A stretch of 64,000 nucleotides of DNA, from contig CADCXD010000018.1 in NCBI GenBank assembly GCA_902806575.1, positions 3,534,001 to 3,598,000 on the forward strand, in the 5' to 3' direction. The position numbers were made by a program, and so were the translations under genes. The notes below the pieces were generated by a model. That model had not been told where the DNA came from. It worked only from the letters and a program-made list of their open reading frames with translations, and made no database searches. The DNA is from Jackrogersella multiformis (Eukaryota > Ascomycota > Sordariomycetes > Xylariales > Hypoxylaceae). Below are positions 12,901 through 25,013 of the stretch, piece by piece. Numbering within the stretch: the first letter of the stretch is position 1; each line of letters begins with the position of its first letter.

Positions 12901-14959
12901 ATTAATTTTAAGTAAGGTTTTTTTATAACTTTTGTTTTATTTTTAATTAATCTTTTAATTATTACGATTCGAGGTATATTACTTTAAGTTAATCGTAAGG
13001 TCCGATAAAGTATAATATTAAATTATTTAAAACTTAAAATTAAAATTTTCGATTTTTATAATTTAAAGATAAAATAATTCTCGTAAAGTTATATTTATTA
13101 TCTCGAGATCGTTTTACGAAAATCTTTTTATTTAAATTTAATAATAAATCATTATTATTAACGTCCTTTTTAACGAAATAAAAAAAGGTTTAATAATTAT
13201 CGCGTTTATAATATTAATAAAGTTTTTTATCTTTTTTTTATCAATTTATATTTACTTAATTAATTTCTTTTAAAATATTTTTATTATTAAATTAAACTTT
13301 ATTTTTTTAATTTAATTTTAACTTAAATTAAAACGATTTTTCTTTTCGTGATTAACTTAATTTAACTTTAAAGGCTTTTAAGTTAATATAAACCTTTTTT
13401 TAAAAAAAATATCGGGATTAATTAATATATTTTTATATATTTAACTTATTTCTTAAATAACGGTGAAAAATTCTTTATTTATATCCGGAATTTCATTTTA
13501 TTTAAAATAAATTAATTTAATAATTTCGTTAAAGAATTTTTAATAATATAATTTTAAAACGTTATTTTAAATTATTAAATTACTTTATTAAGATTTAATA
13601 ACTTAATAAAATATTAAGTAATATTTTTTTAATATTTAAACTTATTTATTGTTTTCGAATTACGGTATTTTTTCGAAAAATTTATAAAACGTTTTTAAAA
13701 AATAATAACGTATATTATTTAAATATTAAAAACCTTTAATCGTATAATTTAATTTTTACGTTATTAATATTATAATTATATTTTTTTAAATAATAACGAT
13801 TTAATTTAATTAATACGATAAAAATCTTTAAAAAAACTTTTCGTATACGTTTTTAAATATACTTTAACTTTTATTCATTAAGTTTAAAACTTTAAAAAGT
13901 TTTTATTATTATAAACGATAGGTTTATTAAATTATATAAAATTAACGATAATCGTAACGTAAAAAGGATAAATTAATCGTTTTAAAGTTTTAAATAATTT
14001 ATAAAAAGTCATAATTACATAATTTATAATTAAAGTAATAACTCGTGCGTTAAAAATAGCCCGTACTTTATACTTATTAACTTTATTTTACGATATTAAT
14101 TTTATTTTTATTCTTAAAAATAATTATTATTTTAAGATTTTTATTTTAACTTATTAATATATAATATATAATAACATTTTATTTTCGTTATATCGTAACG
14201 ATTTATACTTTACCGTTAAATTAATTAAGCTTTTAATTAATTAATAAAGATTCGAAACTAATTAATAATTATTAAACTTTAAATATTATTAAACTTTTTT
14301 AATTAATTAAGTTTTTTTTCTTTTATAATTTTAAATTTTAATAACGATAATATCTTATAAATTATTACTTGTATATATAATTATTAAAACTTTTAAATAA
14401 TATAACGGTTATATTAATTACGTATAAATAATTTATTATTTTATATAAATATATTATTAAATATAAAATTTAATAATAAAAACGTTACTTTATAATCCTT
14501 AATAAATATTAAATTTTTAAAAGTTTAAGTAAACATTTAATAAAACGTTAAGAATTATATTATAATTTATTTTACTAAATTTAAAAGTTTTTATTTAAAA
14601 GTTAATATTAATTTTAATATCGATTTTTTACTTTAATTACTTTTATATATTAACCGATAAAATTAACTTTTTAATCGATTTAAATCTTATAATGTTATTA
14701 ATAAAATTATTAACGCAGGAAGTAATTAACTTAATCGATTATTAGATTTTTTTATCTTTTAATTTTTAATTCTTTTAATATTATTAACGTTATTATAATC
14801 TTTATTAATTTATAACTTAAAAATACGACTTATAATAACTTTAATAATTACTTTAAATTATTTAATAATTATTTTAATACTCGTATTTAATTTATAAATT
14901 AATTTATTAATATTATTAATTTTATGTTAAGAAATTTAACCGTAATTTATCGAAAAAAC

Positions 14960-15170
14960 TAAAGTTAATAAGGTTACGTAAATAATTATACGAAGCCTTT
15001 AAATAATTCTTTCGATATTTTTAGTTATTTATTAAAAGATTTAATTATAAATATAAAGAATTATACCGTAAAAGATTAATATTAATAAAGTTATATAAAT
15101 AATTATATAAAACTTTAAAATTAACCTTTTTATCTTTTTAGCTTTTCATTAAAAAATTAAGTTATAAATA
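14960..15170. repeat. Two-unit tandem repeat, period about 117 bp
   Basis: The segment around 14974 (TTACGTAAATAATTA, then a CTTTAAA block, then TTTTTAGTTATTTATTAAAAGA) recurs at 15091 with C/T and G/A differences. The two units were probably identical before RIP. Confidence 0.55.
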
Positions 15171-18100
15171 ATTAAATTAACATTACTTATTATATATTTA
15201 CTTATTATTATTTTTTTCTCGTAATAAAAGTACGTAATTAAATTATAAATCTTTTATATCAAATAAAAATATATAACTTAACCGATTAATTAAAATCCGG
15301 GATAAAATAATTTAAATAATAATTAATTAATTTACTTAACCTTTTATTTTAAAGTTAAAATAACCTTTAATAAATAAACCCGACTAACTTTAAAAATTAT
15401 AACTTTTATTAATTAATTTTATTTATAATCGGACGTTAAGTTATAAACAAATCGATTAACGGTTTAATTAATAATATTTTAACATTTATATAATTGTAAA
15501 AAAATAAAGTAAATTATTAATTAATATTAAGAAATTAAACGATTTACGATATTAATTACCTTATAGTAAACGTAAATAAATTTATAATAATAAATAATTT
15601 TTTTATTAAAGGTAATTATATATATTAACGTAATATTTATATATAAATAAATTTTATTTAAGTAATTTATTAAAAAGTTATAAAAGTTATAAAAATTAAA
15701 GATAATTTTTATAAATTATTTCGTAAAAATTTATAAAATTAATAAATAAGTTAAGTACTTATTAAAGAAAAGTGAAAAATATGAAACGATATAAAATATA
15801 CTTTTAAAACGTTATTTAATTAATATAAAATTTATATATTAAAAATTTTAATATTTTTTAAAAAGGTAAAATATTCTTTAAAATTTTACTTTAAAAATAT
15901 ATTTATTAAAACTTAATCGTTAAATATTATTTAAAACTATTAAGTATTTAAATTAATTACGAATATATAATAAATAATAATAATTTATAATAAGTTAAAT
16001 CCGGAATTTAAAATAACAAGTGTTATTAATTTAAAGTGGATTATAATAATTATAAATGCTTATTTTAAGTATTTAAATAAGAAATAACTAATATAACGTA
16101 AGTAATTATTAACGAAAAAAATTAAAAACTTAAAAGTTAACATTAAGCTTTATATAATATTTAATAATATATTTATATAAAATATTCCTTTAAATAATAT
16201 TAAGTTATTTAAAAATGTTTAATTTATTTATTATAATTAACGAAATAATTATAATTAATAATAAAATAATTTTAATTAATATCGAAACGATTATAACTTT
16301 AATAATTATAATTAAAATTACAATTAAAGTTACGATTAAAATCGTAATTAACATAATAATAAATAAAATAATAATTAATAAAATTATTATTATTATAATT
16401 ATAAATATAACCGTAATATTTATGATTATTATAATAACGGATATTATAATAACCGTTTACGCTTTTATTAAAAATAATAAAAGAAAATAAGAAATTATTT
16501 TAACGGCGATATATATTTATAAAACGAAATTAAATATAAATAAAACGAAAAGAATCGCGAGGAAAATGAAAAAAACTTATAAATAAATAGTTATTTTTTA
16601 ATAAAAGAATATTTAATAAATAAATTTAAAATCTTTATATTTTATCTTTTATTTTTTAATAATAAATTATTAATCGTAAAAAAACGTATATATTAAAAAT
16701 GTTATAAAATATTTAACATTAAATTTAATTATTTTAAATATATATACGTTAATAAATATATAAAATTTAAATATTTATAATTACCTTAAAAAGTAAAATA
16801 CACGATAAAAACTTAACTTAAGATTAAAAAAATTATTAATGCTTATTTTATTTAAAAATAAGTAAGAACGAAAATATAAATAATATAATTAAAAAATATT
16901 ATACTTTTACCTTTATAATCGATAAATATAAAAGTTAAAGATATTATTTTTTTATTTTTAAATAAAAAATTAATAAAGTATATAAGGTTAAAAATAAACG
17001 TATTAAATAAATCGGGATAAAAATTAACAATATATATAAATACTAACGCATTTAATTAAATAATAAATAAAATATAGTTAAAAAATTTTATCGGAAATTA
17101 TAAAATATTTAAATTAAATAAATTTATATATATATATAAAATAATCTTAAAAAAATTAATCATAAAAATTTTCGATTAAATTTTCGATTAAATTTTAAAG
17201 GAAAACGATATATAAACGGTAAGTTTAAATTTAAGTTTTAATAAAAGCATAAATTAATTATTTAAGTTTTTAACTTAACTTATTAATAGAAAATAATTTC
17301 TTAAAAAAACACGACGTAATTATTAATTATAATAAAATATATATAATTTTAACATTATATTTTAAGGTTTAAATATTAATAAAATATTATCGTTTAAAAG
17401 GTTAAATATAATAATAAATTTTAATTATAAATCGATTTTTTATTCTCGTTAAAATAATAATGCTTATCTTAATATATTATTTTAATTTATCGGGCGAAAA
17501 AAACTTTATTTTTTACGTTAAAAGAATCGCTTTTTTAAATACGTTTAATAAACTTATAATTTTATAACGTAATATTAAAATTAAAAAATTTAAAAAAACT
17601 ATCGAAAAAAATATATAAATATTTTATAAGAAAAAACTAATTTAATGTAAGCATATATAATATTTTAACATAAAAAAAACAATTTATTTATAAAATTTAA
17701 TTTAAATAATAAAGTATTAAAAACCTTATTATTAATTAATAAATCTCTTATTAATTTATCGTTATTATTAAAAATAAAACGAGGTTTTATCGAAGTAAAT
17801 ATCCCGATTTTAAGTATATTTAAACTTAAAAATACTTTAAAATTTATAACCGAAAAAAACGTATATATTTATAATTTTAATCTTTTTTTTACTTAATAAT
17901 TATTTACTTTAATAAATAAGTAAAATATTTAACGTAATCGTAATATTATCGATATATTAAAAAAATAATTAATTTAATTAACGGTTAATAAAAAACGTAT
18001 AAATTTAAATATATACATTCGTTAAGTATATAAAATGAAAAATTTCTTAATAAAAATTTTAATTAAATATATAATTAAAGTAAAATGAATTAATAAAAGA

Positions 18101-21100
18101 TAATTATATTATTTAATTATTTTTATTTTAATTATTTAAAGATTTATTAATAATAATAAAAATATCGAATAATTATTAACCTTAAATTATTAAATAAAAA
18201 TACTTTAATTAATATTTACCTATTACCGTATTAAAAAAAATCGTTTAAAAAATATAAGGAAAAAAAGTTTTTAACGTTATAAATAAAGCCTTATTTTTTT
18301 ATTAATTACTTATTACGTTTAAATATAAAAATAAAATAACAGTAATATCGTTAAAAGGTTTAAAAATTTTTAATATTAAAGAATAATATAAGAAATACCT
18401 TAATTAAATATTTAATATATACGATAATATAAAATTTACATTATTATTAAAAAGATTATTTCTTAATTTTTTATTAATCATTTTATTTAGATTTTTAATT
18501 AATAAATTAAAAATTATCATTATAAACGATAAATTAAACGTAATTAAAAAGATCTTAATATTATAAATATTAATTAATTTAAAAATATATATCGATATAA
18601 TAAGGTTTTTATAAAAATATATTTCATGATATTAATAAAAAATCAAGCCTTTATAAAATAAAAGAACAAAAATATTAACCGAAAAAAAGATTTAATAAAA
18701 GATTTTTTTAAAATCTTAATATAAACGGTAATATATTAAAAAAATTACGTATATATAATAAAAAACAAATTAAATTTATTTAAAATATTATAAAATAAAT
18801 TATTAAACTTAACGATATTAACGCATTAAAATTATAACTAAATAACGTTCTTAAAAATAAATATATTAAAATAAAAAGATTTTAAAGTTATAATATTTTA
18901 TATAAATATACCTTAAAACGGAATTAACATAAAGGTTAACGTAATTTACTTAATTATATTTTTATTAAAGATTTTAATAAAAGCTAAATTATAATATAAA
19001 ATAATAAAATTAAAAATTACTTATTTAATTTAAGCTTATAAAAATAATAAAATTTAATTATAATCTTATATATAATTAATTATTATTTTAATAAATTATA
19101 ATATAATAAAAAACATCGTTAATTATACAATATTTAAAATAACTAATATAAATAAAATAAATAATTATTTTAATTTAACTTTAACGTTTATTATATCCTT
19201 AAAAGGTTAAATCTAAATTTAAATATATTATCTTATTTATTAATATAAAATAATATAAAAAATTTAATAAAATAAAAAAACGAGATAAAATTAACTTTTA
19301 AAAATATCTCGGATATATTTATTTATATATTTATTAAACTTACGTTAAATAATAAGTGTAAAAAAAGATATTAAAAGGTTATAATTATAATAAATAATTA
19401 AATTATTTGCGTATTATTTTTTAAGAAATTAATAAAAATAAAAATACGATTAAATAATTTCGATATAAATTACGAAACGGTTTTATATATTATATTAAAT
19501 TAAATGGTTTACATTAACTAATAATTTTATTAACTTGTATATATAAATTATTTAATAAGATTTATAATTTAAAATATTATTTCGGATTAAAATAAATATT
19601 TTATAAATTAAAATCGATTTATATTTATAACCTTTTATAAAAGGTTTAAAAATACGTCGAATATTATCTCGATTATTATAAAAACCGGATTAAACGTTTA
19701 AAGCTTTACGATAAATTAAAATTTATAAACTTATTATTTTAATTATTTTATATAATAACTTAAGATTTTATTATAAGTTTATTAAAAGCTTCACTTATTT
19801 CGATATAATAATAATTATTATATATAAATTTAATAAAAAAACGATTTTAATACTTAGAAATATTAAATATAAAGCTTATTATTAAGCCGCATTATTTTTA
19901 ATGCATTTATATTATTAAATTAAGATATTTTATATAAAGTAATTTTAAATAAAAACGTTAAATTTAATAATAAAATATGATAAATATTATTAATTATATT
20001 AATAAATTATTATTTTTAAATTAATAATATAATAAAATAACGTAATTAAAAAATTAAAGTAATATTTTTAACGTTATAATATAACTTTAATAATATTAAG
20101 TTATTAACGATTAAAAAGTTACTTAATAAATTAATATATAACTTTAAACCATAAACTATCGTTATTTCGTTAAAAATATTAAGGAACGTAATTAATTACG
20201 ATATATTAAAATAATATTATTAAAAAAAATAAAAAAATATATTAATTTTATAACCGCCGAAGTAAAAGCCCGTTATAATTTAAAATATAATTTTATTTTT
20301 TTTAAAAAGAATAAATTAATTTATTTTAAATTATATAAAGGTTATATATTATTAAATAAACCGCTTCGTAAATAATTAATATAACGTATTAAACCTTTAT
20401 TAATTTTAAAGTAAATTAATAAACTTACGTATAAACTTAAATTACTTAATAATTAATAAATTTATAAAGTTATATTAATAAATTAATTATTTAAAATCTT
20501 TTAAAAAAAGATTTTTACGTAAAAAAATAATCGTAATTAAATTAAATTATTATAAAAAAACGATAATAATTAAGTATTATATAAAATTAAAAAGTTATTA
20601 AATCGATGAATAAATAAATAAAGAAAACGCCTTATTTTTAAATACCTCGTACGATAAAAAGATTATTTATTAATTTTCGATTAATAATATTTAAAAAGTT
20701 TGTTTATTTAAAATATAATAATATTATTAAATAAATACGATAAAAAATATCTTTTATTACTTAATTAAATTTATATTAAATTTATTAATATATAACCTTT
20801 TAAAAATATATAAACCTTTAACGATATACCTTTAAAATTAATTAATAAAATAATTATAAATATTTTAAATAAATAATAATTAATCGTAAATAAATAATAA
20901 TATATATTAAACGATAAAATAATTATACATATATTAAAAAAATAACTTATCGAAAATATATTATTAAATTATATTAATAATAATTAACCGATTTTTTTAT
21001 TTAATTATTAACGTTATTAAAAAAATTAAATAAATTATAAATTATAATTTTAATAAAAAGATTATTAAAAGTTATATAATTAAGATTTATTATAATATAA

Positions 21101-22679
21101 AAAATACGATTTACGAATAACGTTAAAAAGAAAATACGAGTAAATTATAAATTATTAAATAATTACGATTAAAATAATAATTATAATTATTATTAAAGTT
21201 TTTACTTTAAGAAAAAGCTAAGTATTTCGGTACTTAAGGTTATAATAAAATGATAATTAAATCGGGAAAAAACTAAGTATTTTAATATTAAAGTAATTTA
21301 TAAATATATTAATATTTACTTAACGACGATAAAATATAATATATTTATTTATACTTATATTTTTTATTTATATAAGCAGTTTTCTCACTCACTTTTATTA
21401 AAAAAGTTTTTTTTATCTTCTTTATAATAAATTTTCTTTTCTCTTTTTAGTTTTATAAACTTTAACTTTATAAAGATTTTTCTTACTCGTTTTTTACTTT
21501 ATAATACCTCTTATAAAAAAACCGATATTTAAACTTTTTAAAGCTTTAATTAAAAAAACTATTAATTTAACGATAAATAAATAATAATTATTAATAAAGC
21601 GTTTAAAATTATTAAAATATAAAATAATAATAAACTTTAATAACGATAAACTTTTTAAAATAAATCGTTTATTTAAAATAATAATAATAAAGATTTAATA
21701 AATATTATTAATCTTAAAATATATTACGTAAAAATAATTAAAATTATATCGTTTTACTTATAATTTAACGTTACTTTAATCATTAAAACGTTATTACAGA
21801 TCTTAACATATAAAACTTTTTTAATAATAATCCTTTATTAAATAATTTAAAAAAATAAAATTATAAAGTAAAATTATTATTAAAATATCCTTTAAAATCC
21901 TTAATAAAAATATAAAAAAAGCGTTAAAACTTTTTTAAAAAAGTTATACAATAAATTAAAATTAATTAATTTAATTTAATTAATATATAAAAATAATAAT
22001 ATAAAACTAAAGTTTTAAAAAATTATAATCGATAAAATAACGATTATAATAATTAATAATAACGACGAGATATTTTTAAATATTAACGCTTTATAATAAA
22101 TAATAACGAATATAAATTAATAATTATAATAATAACACGTATTAACCACGAAATATTTTTCAATTATTAAAAAATAATAACAATTAATAAATTTTTTTTT
22201 AATAAATATCGTTAAAGTTATAACGATAATAAAAAACGCACGTAATATCTTTATAAATTATAAAAAAAACATTATAAAGATTAAATTATAATTAATATTA
22301 TTTATTATATTTATTACCGTAATTACGTTAAAAATTAAAACATTAATTCTCGTATTTAAGTTAATTACGCTTATTATAAAAAGATCGATAATATTATTAA
22401 TTAAAACATCGATATTTATATTATCGAAAATTAAGTTTATAATTAAAACGTAAACGTTTAATAATTTTAATAATTTACGCTTCGTTTACGAAAACACGTT
22501 ATTAAATAATAATAACGACGTTTTAATTAATAACGATAATAACGATAAAAAGAAAAATAATATTAATATATTTAATATATTTATTAAACGTTAAAGATTA
22601 ATTTAATAAAGTTAAATTAATAAAATAATAATTTATAATTAACGAAAACATTAATTTTTCTTTTTATTAAAAAGATATT

Positions 22680-23059
22680 ATAAAGAGCTATAATTATATA
22701 ATTTATAATTAAAGTAATAGCCCGTAAGTTAAAAATAACCCGTGCTTTATATTTATTAACTTTACTTTATAATATTAACTTTACTTTTACTTTTAAAAAT
22801 AATTATTAAAATCGAAATCGCTTAAGTTATTATTAAATATTCCGGCGGTTTTTTTAAAAAAAATTTCTCCTTTATTACCTTTAAATATAAACAAGTTAAC
22901 TTTAATAAAATTAATATTAATTAATTTATTATATATTAATAAGTTAAAATAATTGTTTTTTTAAAAGTAAAAGTAAAGTTAATATCTCGAAAAATAATTA
23001 ATAAGTATAAAGCACGGGCCACCACCTTAATTATAAATTATATAATTATGGCTTTTTAT
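22680..23059. mobile_element. Possible 380-bp MITE-like unit
   Basis: A second copy of the left terminal repeat lies at 22680-22800 in the same orientation as the one at 14001. It faces the inverted copy at about 22925-23059. The 380 bp between them could be a complete short non-autonomous element made of the same terminal repeats. Alternatively, the copy at 22680 is a duplicated end inside one 9-kb element. Confidence 0.5.
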
Positions 23060-23983
23060 AATATAAACCTTTAAATTATTAAATTAACGGTAAGTTTTTA
23101 TATTAATATATATAAAGTTTATATATTTTTTTATAAAAAATTTATTAATTTAAAAATTTTTAATATAAATTTAATTTATTACCTTTTATTAAAGATTTTT
23201 TTACTTTTTAATATTTTAATAAAAAGTTTAAAAAACTTATTAATAATTTTTTATCGGGCTTAATTATTTTATATATATTAAATAATTATATTTTAAATTT
23301 ATTATTTAAAGTAAGTTATTTATTCGTTTATTAATATTATATCGATTTAATTAAGTTAAATTATCGTATTATAAATTATTTAAATTATATTATATTAATT
23401 TTAGATTTAATTTTTATTAATAATTTAATTATCGTATATTTTTTAATAAAACTTAATAAATTATATAAAAAAGTTATAAAAATTATAATATTATCGTTAT
23501 TAAATTAAAATAATCTTAAAATAATATATTTTTCATTTTAAATATTTTAATAAAAAACTATATATTAAAACGTCGTTTAATTTTAATAAGTTTTTATAAA
23601 CGACGGTTTTTTTTAAACTTACTTTTAACTTCGAGATTTCGTAAAAGAAATACTATTAAAAACTTAATAAATTATTCGTCGTTTAATAAAGAAAATAATT
23701 CGACGTTTTATAAATTAATAAATAATAAAGTTAAAATATAAATACTTAACTTAAATACTTATAAAATAATAAAATATAAAGTTTCTTTTATAATTATAAT
23801 AACGTACGTAATAATAAAATTAATAAATAATATTAATATAATATATTTTAATAAAAAACTTTTTTAAATAAATAAATTATTTATAAATAATTAAAATAAA
23901 GTAAATTTTTAAAAAAAATTTTTTTTTTCGAAAAGCACGTGCTTTTTAAAAATAAAATCTTCTTAGAATAAAAAAAATTTATT

Positions 23984-24296
23984 TATAATAAAAATAATAA
24001 AACTTAAAATTATAATTTAATTTCGAGTAATAATTTTTTATAATTTTAAAGTTTTTACTTTTTACTTTTTCTTATAAAACGAAACGTAATAACTTATATA
24101 TATATAATTTAAATATCTCCTTAAACGCCGTTAACGCCTTCTTAATCCTATTAATTTAGTTTTATATATAATAACCAAGTCTTTTAATTAACCTTATCTA
24201 ATAGCTTTACTTTATAAGTTTTAACACATCTCATATTTACCAACTTACATACATATATTGATCATACTCTGCTTCGTGGAGCCTATCCGTATGATA
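23984..24296 (-). repeat. 5' LTR of element B (313 bp, inverted)
   Basis: The inner part (23984 to about 24105) is RIP-converted. The outer part (about 24110-24296, ending GGAGCCTATCCGTATGATA) is nearly unmutated. The final dinucleotide is TA rather than CA, a single change compared with the element A LTR. Confidence 0.9.
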
Positions 24297-24301
24297 GCGA
24301 G

Positions 24302-24718
24302 CGACTCGCCATGTTGGCACGTCTGCCAGAAGTCTTACCTAATCTACGCTATCTGTACCTCTCTCTTGAAGAGGTTCTAACCAGGGAAGTATGTCAGACG
24401 GGAATTGGTGGACGAGAAATGTACGAAGCGACGGAAGAGGTTCTACACATCATTGACGCCGTGGTTGGGCGAATGTCGAAGCTCCGGGAGTGTCGTATCG
24501 CTTTACCTTCGTCAGTGTATTCCACACGCAAGATGGTGGAAAAGCACCAAGACATTGAATGGTTTGCCGGGTACCACGTGGTGCCTGAGGCTCTGTGGAG
24601 AAGTATCCCGATCACCGACAATTCTACCGACCTCATGGCCGGGCACCAGTCCATCAGCGGTTATTGGATCGTTCATGGATACCAGGACATAGAGCCATCT
24701 ATGCCTGAAGCGTGGTGA
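24302..24718 (+). pseudogene. DUF7730-like protein, 3' part
   Basis: The C-terminal 139 codons of the gene begun at 8904. Reading starts directly after the right GCGAG duplication and passes through RLAMLARLPEVLPNLRYLYLSL, a leucine-rich beta-alpha segment typical of the end of DUF7730-like proteins, to a TGA at 24716-24718. The phase is exactly that left by the 5' part at 9638, so the undisturbed gene would have been a single 383-codon exon. No stop or frameshift has accumulated, and base composition is normal despite 14 kb of RIP-mutated DNA next to it. An ATG at 24311 could in principle start a short orphan peptide. Confidence 0.88.
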
Positions 24719-25013
24719 GCGCATGGATATGAGAAGTATCGTGAAGGGAATGTGATATTAATATATCACACTTACTGACGGCGATACGGCGAGCTCTAAA
24801 GTGATCTATTGACTTGACTAGATCTGCGTGTAAAAACGTGTAAAAATATAACTATTTATAGAAGACTCGCGTATCCTGTCTTAATAAGTGTATTTCTTCC
24901 CACCAGGTACACCTTTAATGAGCTGAACCCCCGTTAGGTCTATCCCTCGATAGAGTAAGCTTCTGACAATATGCAATATGGAATTGACTGTAGTAGAAAG
25001 CCAGCACTATGCA
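24719..25013. other. Spacer, convergent gene ends
   Basis: This lies between the 3' end of the disrupted DUF7730-like gene (plus strand) and the 3' end of the LysM gene (minus strand). Nothing else is recognised. Confidence 0.6.

Larger units (their letters stand above)
14001..23059. mobile_element. Nested insertion with terminal inverted repeats, RIP-mutated
   Basis: About 9.06 kb that interrupts the collinearity of elements A and B. The left end reads ATAAAAAGTCATAATTACAT and the right end is its near-exact inverted copy. The ends match over about 150 bp, allowing for RIP changes and small gaps, including the words CCCGTRCTTTATACTTATTAA and TTAACTTATTAATATATAATA. No transposase can be read because the interior is almost pure A/T. 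A DNA transposon is the simplest reading, but several nested elements are possible. The 91-codon, isoleucine-rich frame at 16215-16490 is a chance product of base composition. Confidence 0.7.
9639..24296 (-). mobile_element. Ty3/gypsy LTR retrotransposon with nested insertion (element B)
   Basis: A 14,658-bp insertion flanked by a perfect 5-bp duplication GCGAG (9634-9638 and 24297-24301). It has two 313-bp LTRs in inverted orientation relative to element A. Pol reads on the minus strand: the RT motif YxND (one Asp kept, one changed to Asn) is at 11935-11911, and the FIGFINFY block is at about 11700-11650. Sequence collinear with element A occupies about 9639-14000 and 23060-24296. The two arms are separated by about 9 kb of unrelated, also RIP-mutated DNA. 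Without that insert the element would be about 5.6 kb, roughly 1 kb shorter than a full-length element A, so it also carries deletions. Around the insertion point about 0.47 kb of the element A sequence (3446-3913) has no counterpart. Confidence 0.93.

Noticed and set aside
16215..16490. 91-codon plus-strand frame in the AT block
   Set aside because: It is almost entirely Ile, Asn, Lys and Thr, as expected from A/T-only DNA after RIP, with no domain and no splice or start context.
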